This document shows, in pieces, positions 1-7,821 of a stretch of 64,000 bases of DNA. Below the pieces are notes generated by a model. It made no database searches, was not told the origin of the DNA, and worked only from the letters and a program-made list of their open reading frames with translations. The stretch is from Modestobacter excelsi (GTDB lineage: Bacteria; Actinomycetota; Actinomycetes; Mycobacteriales; Geodermatophilaceae), in NCBI RefSeq assembly GCF_005930495.1, contig NZ_SJEX01000002.1, forward strand, positions 62,001-126,000. Reading direction: 5' to 3'. The position numbers were made by a program, and so were the translations under genes. Position 1 is the stretch's first letter. Each line of letters begins with the position of its first letter.

Positions 1-788
1 TCATGGGCCGCTGCGTCGTCCGCAACGGCCGGGACTCCCAGATGGCCGGGACGGTCTTCGTCGACTACCTGTCCGGCTACCTGGTCAACGAGTACGGCCG
101 GCAGGCGCTGTTCGAGCTGCCGGCGTACGGCGGGGCGAACTGCGCGGTCCGGATGACGACGCTGCGGCGCCTGGGCGGGTGGAACCCGCACTCGGTCACC
201 GAGGACACCGACCTGACCCTGCGCGTGCTGCTGGCCGGCGAGCGGGTCCGCTACGACCTGTCCGCCGTCGACTTCGAGGAGGCGGTGGTCAGCGCCCAGC
301 GGTTCTGGAAGCAGCGCTACCGCTGGGCGCGGGGTCACCAGAAGTGCTTCCGGGACCACTGGCGCCCGCTCATGCGGTCCCCGCACCTGTCCGGGGTCGA
401 GAAGGTCGAGACGACGTTGTTCCTGCTCGTCTACCACGTGCCGCTGCTCAGCGGGATCGGGCTGCTGCTGACCGTGCTGCGTGCCTTCGGCATCGGCGAC
501 CTGCCGGCTGTCGGGGTGCTCCCGCTGTCCATGCTGCTGTTCATCGGACCGCTGGCCGAGCTCTCCGTCGGGCTGCTCGTCGGACGGGTCGAGCGGCGCG
601 CCGCCTGGCGGCTGCTCGGCTTCCTCCCGGCCTTCGCGCTGTCGATCTGGGTCACCACCCGCGCCTACCTCGACGGCATGCTCGGCCGCCCGTACACCTG
701 GGTGAAGACGACGCGGTCCGGCGCCACCTCGACGGTCCGGACCGTCCCGCCGCCCGCCGCGCCGGCCGCCTCCGGGACCGGTGCGTGA
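1..788 (+). CDS. Glycosyltransferase family 2, C-terminal part (5' truncated by window edge)
   Basis: Membrane-bound processive-type glycosyltransferase, probably using a nucleotide sugar to build or initiate a surface glycan. The visible 261 residues hold the second half of a GT-A fold: GGAN near residue 44, the acidic TEDTDL near 66-71 (likely catalytic base region) and QRYRWARGHQ (a QxxRW motif typical of cellulose-synthase-like enzymes) near 103-112. At least three hydrophobic segments follow (about 140-220). An ATG at position 3 is in frame, but the missing N-terminal nucleotide-binding half shows that the gene begins upstream of the window. Its TGA overlaps the ATG of the exosortase-like gene by one base, so the two are translationally linked. 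The substrate cannot be read from the sequence. Confidence 0.85.
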   Translation, partial: MGRCVVRNGRDSQMAGTVFVDYLSGYLVNEYGRQALFELPAYGGANCAVRMTTLRRLGGWNPHSVTEDTDLTLRVLLAGERVRYDLSAVDFEEAVVSAQRFWKQRYRWARGHQKCFRDHWRPLMRSPHLSGVEKVETTLFLLVYHVPLLSGIGLLLTVLRAFGIGDLPAVGVLPLSMLLFIGPLAELSVGLLVGRVERRAAWRLLGFLPAFALSIWVTTRAYLDGMLGRPYTWVKTTRSGATSTVRTVPPPAAPAASGTGA

Positions 789-1888
789 TGGCCGGGACGG
801 ACGTGCTCCCCGACGGGCGGCACCGCCACCGGCAGTCCCGGCGCAGCAGCCGGCGGCTGCGGCCGGTGCTGGTCGACCTGCTGCTGGCGGTGGCGATCTG
901 CGCGGTCGGCTACCGGTACGGCGCCGGCTTCCTCCAGGAGCACGAGGCCCGCTGGGTGGCCCAGGTGCTCGGCCTGCTCGGCGTCGACTCCGTCTCCGGC
1001 AGCCTGCCGCGCCACGTCCTGGTCTTCCGGCCCGACGGTGAGGTCATCCTGGCCGAGGTCACCGCGTCCTGCTCCTCGATCCTGTCCGTGCTCGGGCTGA
1101 CCGCGCTGACCGCCGTCGTGCTGCGGAGCCGGCGCCACCACGCGGTGGCCGGGCTGGTCGTCGCCGTCGCCGCGCTGCTGGCGCTCAACCACCTGCGGCT
1201 GCTCGCCTCCACCCTCGCCGGGCTGGCGTGGGGCACGCCGGCTCTCGTCCTCTTCCACGACTGGGTGGGCACCGTCTGGAACCTGGCGGCGACCCTGGGC
1301 GGCTTCCTGCTGATGATCTGCATCACGCTGCCCACCGCCGAGCGCGCCGAGCAGGACGTCGCCGGCCGGCACACCGCCCGCCGGCCGGACAGCTGGGCGC
1401 GGCCGGGCCTGGGCTACCGGCTCGCGGACGACCCGACGCCGATCGTGTCCCGGCGCTGGAACCTGACCGGCGCGCTGTACCGCTACGTGCTGCCGCGCCG
1501 AACCGCGGCGTGGCTGGCCGCTCGCCGGGAGGCCGACCGCATCGACTACCGGATCGGGCACCTGCTCCCGGCCGAGCGGGCCGAGCGGGTCCGGGCCCTG
1601 GTCGCCGACGGCCTCGGGGTCCATTCCGCCTCGCTCATCGCCGTGGCCACCTACGACGAGGACCCCTACGTCCTGGGCGTCCTCGCCGAGGCCGTCGCCG
1701 CCCGGCAGTGGGAACCGGTCACCGGCCCCCGGGTGGCCGCGCTGCGGCTCTGGGCCCGGGGCTGGCTGCTGCCGCGCTCGGTGCCCGGGGTCCCGCCGAT
1801 GGACGACACCCTGCCGGTGCCCCGCTCCGCCCTGTCCCGGCCGCCGGTGCGGCCGACGCCCCTCCTACCGATCCAGGACCCACGATGA
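788..1888 (+). CDS. Exosortase/archaeosortase-like membrane transpeptidase
   Basis: Multi-pass membrane protein of 366 residues. The catalytic residues expected of the exosortase/archaeosortase family are present in the right order: Cys95 in TASCSS, Arg137 in NHLRL, and His157 in FHDWVG, each at the edge of a hydrophobic helix. Family members cleave a C-terminal sorting signal and transfer the protein to a lipid or glycan anchor at the outer face of the membrane. Unusually, about 185 residues of predicted soluble sequence follow the last helix. The start ATG overlaps the stop of the glycosyltransferase (TGATG), and the stop overlaps the ATP-grasp start (ATGA). A candidate substrate lies in the same operon at 4930-5478. 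The family call rests on motif and topology; the exact exosortase subtype is not known to me. Confidence 0.72.
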   Translation: MAGTDVLPDGRHRHRQSRRSSRRLRPVLVDLLLAVAICAVGYRYGAGFLQEHEARWVAQVLGLLGVDSVSGSLPRHVLVFRPDGEVILAEVTASCSSILSVLGLTALTAVVLRSRRHHAVAGLVVAVAALLALNHLRLLASTLAGLAWGTPALVLFHDWVGTVWNLAATLGGFLLMICITLPTAERAEQDVAGRHTARRPDSWARPGLGYRLADDPTPIVSRRWNLTGALYRYVLPRRTAAWLAARREADRIDYRIGHLLPAERAERVRALVADGLGVHSASLIAVATYDEDPYVLGVLAEAVAARQWEPVTGPRVAALRLWARGWLLPRSVPGVPPMDDTLPVPRSALSRPPVRPTPLLPIQDPR

Positions 1889-2949
1889 CCTCCGCCCTGC
1901 CCCAGCCCCGGTCGGCTCCCGCCGCCCCGGGACCCGCGCCCACGGTGCACCCGGACGGCGGTGCCCCGGCCGTGCTGGTCACCGGCGCCGGCGGACCGGC
2001 CGGCGTCGCGGTGATCCGCCGCCTGGTCGCGCTCGGCCACCGGGTGGTGGCCGCCGATGCCGACCCCGCGGCGGCCGGGGGCGCACTGGCCACCGTGGGC
2101 GTGACCGTGCCGCGCGGGGACCACCCGCGCTTCGTGGACGCGCTCCTCGGGGTCGCGGCCGCGCAGGGGGCCGACGCGCTCGTCAGCACCGTGGCCGAGG
2201 AGCTGCCGCAGCTGACCGCCGGCGCCGACCGGCTGGCCGCGGCCGGCATCGCCAGCTGGCTGCCGGCGCTGGCCGCCGTGGACCTGTGCTGCGACAAGGA
2301 GGCCTTCGCCCGGCGGATGGCGGCCGCCGGCGTGCCGCACCCGGCCACCGCGGCGGACGAGCTCGCCGGCGTCCCCGGTCCGTGGGTGGTCAAGCCCCGC
2401 GCGGGCCGGGGCAGCCGGGGGGTGCGGTTGCTCGACGACCGGGCCGAGGTCGCCGCGGCACTGCGCGAGGGTGCCGACCTCATCGCCCAGACCCGGCTGG
2501 CCGGCCGGGAGTTCACCGCCGACGCCCTCGTCGACCGGGCCGGAGGGCTGCGCGTCGTCGTCCCGCGGTGGCGGGAGGAGACCAAGGCCGGCATCTCGGT
2601 GAAGGGCCGGACGTTCACCTCCGCCGCCGTCACCGCCGTCGTCGCCGGGGCGCTGGCCGCGGTGGGGCTGACCGGGCCGGCCAACGTGCAGGGCTTCGTC
2701 GCCGACGACGGGGCGGTGACCGTCGTCGAGATCAACCCGCGCTTCTCCGGCGGGCTGCCGCTGACCCTCGCAGCCGGGGCCGACGTCGTCGCCGCCTACC
2801 TGACCGGGGTCCGCGAGCCGGACGCGCCGCTCCCGGACCTGTCCTTCCGGCCGGGTGTCTCGATGAGCCGCTACTTCGCCGAGACCTACGCCAGCGAGGA
2901 CGGCAGCCCGGTCGCTGATCCCTGCGTCCCGGCGGCGGTCCACGCATGA
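1885..2949 (+). CDS. ATP-grasp domain carboxylate-amine ligase-like protein
   Basis: Predicted 354-residue cytosolic ligase. After a proline/alanine-rich leader, a pre-ATP-grasp Rossmann-like domain begins with VLVTGAGGPAGVAVIRRL (about residues 30-47). The ATP-grasp core follows: CDKEAFARRMAAAGVPHP, the lysine in WVVKPRAGRGSRGV, and the metal-binding VEINPRFSGG near 285. This resembles CarB-like and PylC-like ligases, which join a carboxylate to an amine using ATP. Start ATG is chosen because it overlaps the upstream stop by four bases; the stop overlaps the epimerase start in the same way. In this setting it may modify a sugar or the sorted protein, but that is inference. Confidence 0.8.
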   Translation: MTSALPQPRSAPAAPGPAPTVHPDGGAPAVLVTGAGGPAGVAVIRRLVALGHRVVAADADPAAAGGALATVGVTVPRGDHPRFVDALLGVAAAQGADALVSTVAEELPQLTAGADRLAAAGIASWLPALAAVDLCCDKEAFARRMAAAGVPHPATAADELAGVPGPWVVKPRAGRGSRGVRLLDDRAEVAAALREGADLIAQTRLAGREFTADALVDRAGGLRVVVPRWREETKAGISVKGRTFTSAAVTAVVAGALAAVGLTGPANVQGFVADDGAVTVVEINPRFSGGLPLTLAAGADVVAAYLTGVREPDAPLPDLSFRPGVSMSRYFAETYASEDGSPVADPCVPAAVHA

Positions 2950-4094
2950 GCCGCCGGCGGCACCTGCTCGTGCCGTTCGGCACCCGTCCCGAGGTCGTCA
3001 AGCTGGCTCCTGTCGTCAGCGCCCTGCAGGCCGCCGGGCACCGGGTCAGCGTGGTGGACACCGGCCAGCACACCGACCCGGCGATGGGCTCGGAGCTGCA
3101 GACGGCGCTGGGGCTCACCCCCGGGCACCGCTTCCGGCTGCCGACCGACCCGGCCGAGCGGGCGGGCGCGCTGCACGCCGACGCGGCGCGGGCGGTCGCC
3201 CGGTCCGCGCCGGACGTCGTCCTGGCGCTCGGGGACACCGCCACGGTGCCCGCCTACGCCCTGGCCGCGCGCGCCGCCGGCGTGCCGTTCGCGCACCTCG
3301 AGGCCGGCCTGCGCAGCCTCAACCCGCGCAGCGTGGAGGAGGTGAACCGGCGCGTCGCCGCCGCAGCCGCCCAGCTGCACTTCGCGCCCACCGAGCGGGC
3401 CGCGGCGTTCCTCTCCGCCGAGGGGGTCGACCCCGAGCGCGTCTTCGTCGTCGGCAACCCGGTGATCGACACCCTCGTCGCGCGGGGGGTCCGGCGGGTC
3501 CCGCCGGCCGAGCGCTCCGGCGTGCTGGTCACCGCCCACCGGCCCACCAACGTGGACGACCCCGTCCGCCTCGCCCGTCTGGTCGCCGTGGTCCGGGGGC
3601 TCGCCGAGGAGGTCGGGCCGGTGACGTTCCCGGTGCACCCGCGCACCCGGTCCCGCCTCGCCGCCGCCGGGCTCGCCGACGCGCTGGACCACCCGCGGAT
3701 CACCCTCACCGGGCCGGTGGCCCACGACGTCCTGCTCGCCGCCCTCGCGTCCGCGCGGCTGGCGGTGACCGACTCCGGCGGGATCCAGGAGGAGGCGGCG
3801 TACCTGGGCGTGCCGGTCGTGGTGCTGCGCGGCTCGACCCCGCGGTGGGAGGGCGTGGAGGCGGGGACGACGACCCTCGCCGGGCTGGCCGACGACCGGG
3901 CGGCTGCGGCCGTGCTGACCGCAGCCGCCGGCCACACCAGCCTCGAAGGCCAGGAGCGGGCCGTGACGGTGCCGTGCCCCTACGGCGACGGGACGACGGG
4001 CGCGCAGGTCGCCGCCGTCCTGGCCGACGAGCGGACCGATGCCCTGCTGGCGCTCGACGAGCCGGACTTCACCGACGGTCGCCTGCCGTGGTGA
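2946..4094 (+). CDS. wecB: UDP-N-acetylglucosamine 2-epimerase
   Basis: Interconverts UDP-GlcNAc and UDP-ManNAc, supplying N-acetylmannosamine units for surface polymers. The 382-residue protein starts with FGTRPEVVKLAPVV, the family signature, and carries HLEAGLRS (about 119-126), a conserved EEVNRR segment, VLVTAHRPTN, and the C-terminal TDSGGIQEEAAYLGVPVVVLR that binds the UDP moiety. Length matches the family. It overlaps both neighbours by four bases (ATGA upstream, GTGA downstream). In this operon it most likely feeds the family 2 glycosyltransferase. The family also contains hydrolysing epimerases that release ManNAc; the sequence alone does not fully separate them. Confidence 0.92.
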   Translation: MSRRRHLLVPFGTRPEVVKLAPVVSALQAAGHRVSVVDTGQHTDPAMGSELQTALGLTPGHRFRLPTDPAERAGALHADAARAVARSAPDVVLALGDTATVPAYALAARAAGVPFAHLEAGLRSLNPRSVEEVNRRVAAAAAQLHFAPTERAAAFLSAEGVDPERVFVVGNPVIDTLVARGVRRVPPAERSGVLVTAHRPTNVDDPVRLARLVAVVRGLAEEVGPVTFPVHPRTRSRLAAAGLADALDHPRITLTGPVAHDVLLAALASARLAVTDSGGIQEEAAYLGVPVVVLRGSTPRWEGVEAGTTTLAGLADDRAAAAVLTAAAGHTSLEGQERAVTVPCPYGDGTTGAQVAAVLADERTDALLALDEPDFTDGRLPW

Positions 4095-4933
4095 CCGGCT
4101 GGTCGGGGCCCCCGCCGCTGGGCGTGGTCGTCGACCTCGACGACACGCTGTACCCGCAGGCGGAGTACCTGGCGTCGGCCGCCGCGGCGGTGGGGGAGGC
4201 GGCCGGGGCCGCCGGGCTGGACGGCGGTGCGGTGCACGCCGCGCTGCGGCGCGAGCTCGCCACCGGGTCCGATGCCGGCGGCACCATCGACCGGGCGCTG
4301 CTCGCCGTGGGCGTGCCCGCCGCCGAGCTGCCCGGGTACGTCCCGGCGCTGGTGGCGACGTTCACCGGGCACACCCCGCCCCGGCTCGTGCCGTACCCCG
4401 GGGTCGAGGAGGCGCTGCGCGCACTGGCCGCCGCCGCGCCGCTGGCCTGCCTCACCGACGGCAACCCGGTGATCCAGGCGGCGAAGCTGACCGCGACCGG
4501 CCTGCTGCCGCTGCTGCCGGTCGTCGTCGTCACCGACGCCCTCGGCGGGCGGGGAGTCCGCAAGCCGCACCCCGCGGGCATCGAGGCGGTCGCGTCGGCG
4601 CTGGGCGTACCGGCGGCGCGGCTGCTGGTCATCGGTGACCGGCCGGGCAAGGACGTCGCGGTGGCCGCGGCGGTGGGCGCCCGGGCGATCCGGGTCCGGC
4701 AGGGGGAGTACGCGGCCGCCCCCGACTCGCCGTCGGCCTGGGCGGTCGCCGGCTCCTTCCCGGCAGCGGCCGACCTGGCGCTCGGCGTGCTGGGAGCTGC
4801 GGTCACCGGCGGACGCGGTGTGACCACCCGCTCGGGTGACGCTGCGCACCCGCGCTCCAGCTCCCCGCCGTCCCCGCCGATGAGGTCGGGACGGGCGGAT
4901 GAGCCGCCTCCGGAGCGAGGACACCGATCATGA
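4091..4933 (+). CDS. HAD-superfamily hydrolase
   Basis: Cytosolic phosphatase-like enzyme of 280 residues. Motif I is DLDDTLYP with nucleophile Asp15; motif II is CLTDGN; motif III/IV includes the lysine in RKPHPAGIEAVA and the acidic VIGDRPGKDV. An alpha-helical cap lies between motifs I and II. Start is GTG overlapping the epimerase stop. The last 50 residues are low-complexity Ser/Pro/Arg-rich and run into the next gene's start, so they may be a non-conserved tail. It could dephosphorylate a sugar phosphate made in this pathway, but the substrate cannot be inferred. Confidence 0.82.
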   Translation: MTGWSGPPPLGVVVDLDDTLYPQAEYLASAAAAVGEAAGAAGLDGGAVHAALRRELATGSDAGGTIDRALLAVGVPAAELPGYVPALVATFTGHTPPRLVPYPGVEEALRALAAAAPLACLTDGNPVIQAAKLTATGLLPLLPVVVVTDALGGRGVRKPHPAGIEAVASALGVPAARLLVIGDRPGKDVAVAAAVGARAIRVRQGEYAAAPDSPSAWAVAGSFPAAADLALGVLGAAVTGGRGVTTRSGDAAHPRSSSPPSPPMRSGRADEPPPERGHRS

Positions 4934-5478
4934 GCATGGAGTCCAGGATGCGCCGGCGCGCCGGTGCCGCCCGTACCGGTCTGGTCGCGGTCATCGGCCT
5001 CGTCGGGCTCCTGGCCGCCCCGGGTACGGCCGTCGCCCAGTCCGGCGTGGTCACCCCGCTGTTCGAGTGCGTCACGAAGCTCCACGGCGCGGCCGGGTGG
5101 ACGGCGCTGATGGGCTACTCGAACAGCAGCAACGCCCCCGTGACCTGGGCCGTCGGTCCCGAGAACGTGCTGCGGCCGAGCGCGCGGAACGGCGAGCAGC
5201 CGACCACGTTCCAGCCGGGCGTCCACCGCGGGGTGTTCACCGTCGCGTTCACGACCGGGAACTCGGTGTCCTGGACCGTCGGTGGCAGTTCCGTGGTCGC
5301 GACCATGAACGCCAAGCGCTGCCCGGCCTCGACCGAGCTGCCCGCGGAGGGCAACGGCACCGGGCCGGCGATCGTGCTGGTCGGCGCCGGCGTGATCGGC
5401 GCGGTGGCCCTGCACCGGGCCCGCCGCCGGCCGCTGCCCACCACCGTCCGCACCGAGGGAGGCCGGGACGATGCGTAG
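4930..5478 (+). CDS. Small secreted protein with C-terminal membrane anchor; candidate exosortase substrate
   Basis: 182 residues. The N-terminus has a classic Sec signal (basic RMRRR, hydrophobic GLVAVIGLVGLLAA, cleavage near AVAQ). The mature part contains two cysteines (ECVTKLHG and AKRCPAS) around a beta-rich stretch with GYSNSSNAPVTWAVGPEN and GEQPTTFQPGVHRGVFTV, a pattern I associate with small surface domains. The C-terminus is tripartite: a short Pro/Gly-rich stretch (LPAEGNGTGP), one transmembrane helix (IVLVGAGVIGAVAL) and a basic cluster (HRARRRP). That is the layout of sortase/exosortase sorting signals. It overlaps the genes on both sides. The substrate role is inference from architecture and operon membership. 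Confidence 0.72.
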   Translation: MSMESRMRRRAGAARTGLVAVIGLVGLLAAPGTAVAQSGVVTPLFECVTKLHGAAGWTALMGYSNSSNAPVTWAVGPENVLRPSARNGEQPTTFQPGVHRGVFTVAFTTGNSVSWTVGGSSVVATMNAKRCPASTELPAEGNGTGPAIVLVGAGVIGAVALHRARRRPLPTTVRTEGGRDDA

Positions 5479-6172
5479 GGTCCTGGCCGTCGGGGCGCAC
5501 CCCGACGACATCGAGCTCGGGTGCGGCGGGACCCTGCTGGCCCACTCCGCGGCCGGGGACGCCGTGACCATGCTGGTGATGACCGGCGGGGAGAACGGCC
5601 CCGGCGACGACGCGGCGGTCGTCGGCCGCCGTGCCGAGCAGGAGCGGGCCGCCCGCACCCTCGGTGCCGGGCTGCTGTGGGGCGGGCTGCGCGACTGCAC
5701 GCTCACCCCGGACGCCGCCACGGTCGCCGTCGTCGAGCGGGCCCTGGCCGAGACCGACGCCGACGTCGTCTACGTGCACGCCCCCGACGACAGCCACCAG
5801 GACCACCGGGCCACCGCGGCGGCCACGCTGTCGGCCGCCCGCCGCCTGTCCCGGGTGCTGCACTACCAGAGCCCCTCGACCCTGACCTTCAGCCCGACCA
5901 CATTCGTCGACGTCACCGCCTACCTGTCGGGCAAGCTGGCCGCGCTCGGGGCGCACGCCTCGCAGGTGGAGATGTCGGCCATGGTGGAGCCGGACGCCGT
6001 CGTCGCCTCCGCCCGGCACTGGGGCGCCCAGGCGCGGATCGGCTACGCGGAGGCGTTCGCCCCCACCCGGATGGTGCTGGACCTGGCGCCTGCGCCGCGG
6101 CACCCCGTCGAGGAGATCCCGGAGGCCCACCGGCTCGTCCCGGCAGGCTTCCCGTCGGTCGCCGTCCGTTGA
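5471..6172 (+). CDS. PIG-L family zinc-dependent N-deacetylase
   Basis: 233-residue zinc amidohydrolase-like enzyme. The amino end shows the signature AVGAHPDDIELGCGGTL (zinc ligands His and Asp of AHPDD), a conserved MTGGENG, and SHQDHRA carrying the second zinc-binding histidine. Relatives include MshB (GlcNAc-inositol), BshB, and deacetylases of GlcNAc-lipids. ATG at 5471 overlaps the preceding gene by eight bases. As the last gene of the overlapping seven-gene run it may deacetylate an N-acetyl sugar made or transferred by the upstream enzymes. A mycothiol role is less likely because of this location. Confidence 0.88.
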   Translation: MRRVLAVGAHPDDIELGCGGTLLAHSAAGDAVTMLVMTGGENGPGDDAAVVGRRAEQERAARTLGAGLLWGGLRDCTLTPDAATVAVVERALAETDADVVYVHAPDDSHQDHRATAAATLSAARRLSRVLHYQSPSTLTFSPTTFVDVTAYLSGKLAALGAHASQVEMSAMVEPDAVVASARHWGAQARIGYAEAFAPTRMVLDLAPAPRHPVEEIPEAHRLVPAGFPSVAVR

Positions 6173-6193
6173 TCCCGGCTGGGTCCCGGGGCG

Positions 6194-7717
6194 TCAGAAC
6201 CAGGAGGGGAACCACATCCGCTGGGCCCACTCCGCGTGCGACAGCGGCTGCCCGGTGAGGATCGGGTAGAAGAAGACGAAGGTCATCGCCACCGCGGCGA
6301 GGTACAGGCAGACCGCCGCGAGCCCGATCCGGCGGCGCAGCGCGCTGGCCCGGGCGGCACCGAGCACGTCCTGCAGCACCAGGGTCACCGCCAGCACGAA
6401 GAACGGCAGCACCGGTGCCATGTAGAAGATGAACATGGTCCGGTCGAGGTTGACGAACCAGGTGAGCCAGCCCGCGGCGATGCCGACGCCGACGGTCAGC
6501 GCGGTGGGGTCGCGGCGCGCGACGAGCCGCCAGACCAGCCACACCAGCGCCGGGGCGAACGCGAACCACAGCGTCGGCGTCCCGAGCATCAGGATGTACC
6601 GGATCACCTGGTTGCCCTCGGGGTCGGTGAGCCCCTGGGGGTTCCACAGCAGGATCGGGCGGCCGTCGACCAGCCACGACCACGGCTCGGACTGCCACGG
6701 GTGCGGCGTCGACAGCCCGTTGTGGAACCGCAGCCACTCGCCGTGCATGTGCCACAGCGAGCGCAGGGCGCCCGGGACGAACGGGAACGCGGTGTCCGGG
6801 TGCTGCTCGGCCCAGTGCCGGCCCTGGGAGTCCTCGCCGCGGAACCAGCCGGTGAACGTCGCCAGGTAGGCCAGTACCGGCAGGACGCCGAGGGCCCACG
6901 CGGCGCCCGGCAGACCGCGGCGCAGCGCTACGGCCGTCGGCCGGGCGACGCCCGCCTCGCGCCACGCCGACCGGTCCCACCACAGCGAGAGCAGTGCGAA
7001 GAAGGCCAGGAAGTAGACGCCGCTCCACTTGGTCGCGCAGGCGCAACCGAACAGCACGCCGGCGGCCAGCCGCCAGGTCCGCGGACCGAGCGCGAACCCG
7101 CTCCGCGTCACCCGGGCCGCGCCGTCGCGCACCCGGGCCCGCACCTGGTCCCGGTCGACCACCAGGCAGCTGACCGCGCACACCACGAACATCTGCAGGA
7201 AGACGTCGAGCAGCCCGATCCGGCCGAGGCTGAACGACAGCCCGTCCAGCGCGAGCAGCAGACCGGCCACCAGGCCGAGCAGGGTCGAGCCGGTCAGCCG
7301 CCGCGCCAGCCGGGTCAGGACGACGACGGCGATGGTGCCGGCCACCGCGCTGGGCAGCCGCCAGCCGAACGAGTCGTAGCCGAAGAAGTGCTCGCCGACC
7401 GCGATCAGCAGCTTGCCCAGCGGCGGGTGGACGATGAACGTGTAGCCGCGGTTGTACTCGTACCCGAGCTCCAGGACCTCCCGGGCCTCGGGCGGGTAGT
7501 ACGCCTCGTCGAAGACCAGGTCCGCCGGGTAGCTGATGTCCCACAGCCGGGTCACCAGCGTGGCCACCCCGAGCACCGCGGTGAGGACGGCGGCCAGCCG
7601 GCGGTCGCGGGGGAGCGGCGGGGTGGACTGGCGGCGCGGCCGGGGGAGTGCGGGGAGCCGGCGCGGCCGCGGGTCCTCGGGAGCCGACTCCGTCCGCTCG
7701 GGGGTCAGCACCGCCAT
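6194..7717 (-). CDS. pmt: Dolichyl-phosphate-mannose--protein mannosyltransferase (Pmt family)
   Basis: Polytopic membrane enzyme (about 507 residues) that transfers mannose from polyprenyl-phosphate-mannose to Ser/Thr of exported proteins. The catalytic acidic loop is VFDEAYYPPEAREVL, followed by the family's FIVHPPLGKLLIA and FGYDSFGWRLPSA. A large central loop carries WSEP-like and WNPQG motifs, and more than eight hydrophobic helices follow. A TTG at 7735 gives six extra residues, but ATG at 7717 is preferred: a TACCCT -10 hexamer ends seven bases before it, as expected for a leaderless mRNA. It lies convergent to the sorting operon with only 21 bases between, and repeat copy A lies just upstream. 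Confidence 0.92.
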   Translation of the reverse strand: MAVLTPERTESAPEDPRPRRLPALPRPRRQSTPPLPRDRRLAAVLTAVLGVATLVTRLWDISYPADLVFDEAYYPPEAREVLELGYEYNRGYTFIVHPPLGKLLIAVGEHFFGYDSFGWRLPSAVAGTIAVVVLTRLARRLTGSTLLGLVAGLLLALDGLSFSLGRIGLLDVFLQMFVVCAVSCLVVDRDQVRARVRDGAARVTRSGFALGPRTWRLAAGVLFGCACATKWSGVYFLAFFALLSLWWDRSAWREAGVARPTAVALRRGLPGAAWALGVLPVLAYLATFTGWFRGEDSQGRHWAEQHPDTAFPFVPGALRSLWHMHGEWLRFHNGLSTPHPWQSEPWSWLVDGRPILLWNPQGLTDPEGNQVIRYILMLGTPTLWFAFAPALVWLVWRLVARRDPTALTVGVGIAAGWLTWFVNLDRTMFIFYMAPVLPFFVLAVTLVLQDVLGAARASALRRRIGLAAVCLYLAAVAMTFVFFYPILTGQPLSHAEWAQRMWFPSWF

Positions 7718-7724
7718 GGGCGCC

Positions 7725-7730
7725 AGGGTA
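7725..7730 (-). promoter_or_regulatory. Probable -10 hexamer TACCCT of pmt (leaderless)
   Basis: On the minus strand TACCCT ends seven bases before the ATG at 7717, the spacing that places transcription start at the start codon. No convincing -35 is seen; that position lies in repeat copy A. Confidence 0.45.
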
Positions 7731-7734
7731 GACA

Positions 7735-7794
7735 AAGGACCTGCCTGCCCCCCGGCACTCGCAGGCTCGCGCCGGGCCCCTGCAGGCAGGCCGA
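7735..7794 (+). repeat. Two-tier hairpin repeat, copy A
   Basis: Member of the dispersed family. Outer stem CCTGCCTGC (7740-7748) pairs with GCAGGCAGG (7782-7790); inner stem CCCGGC (7751-7756) pairs with GCCGGG (7771-7776). The conserved loop CTCGCAGGCTCGC and linker GGGCCCCTG are present. Unlike most copies it lies upstream of a promoter (pmt on the minus strand), its GGACC end facing that gene. Confidence 0.8.
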
Positions 7795-7821
7795 GGGGAT
7801 CGGTCGTGGCAGGGTCGGGGC

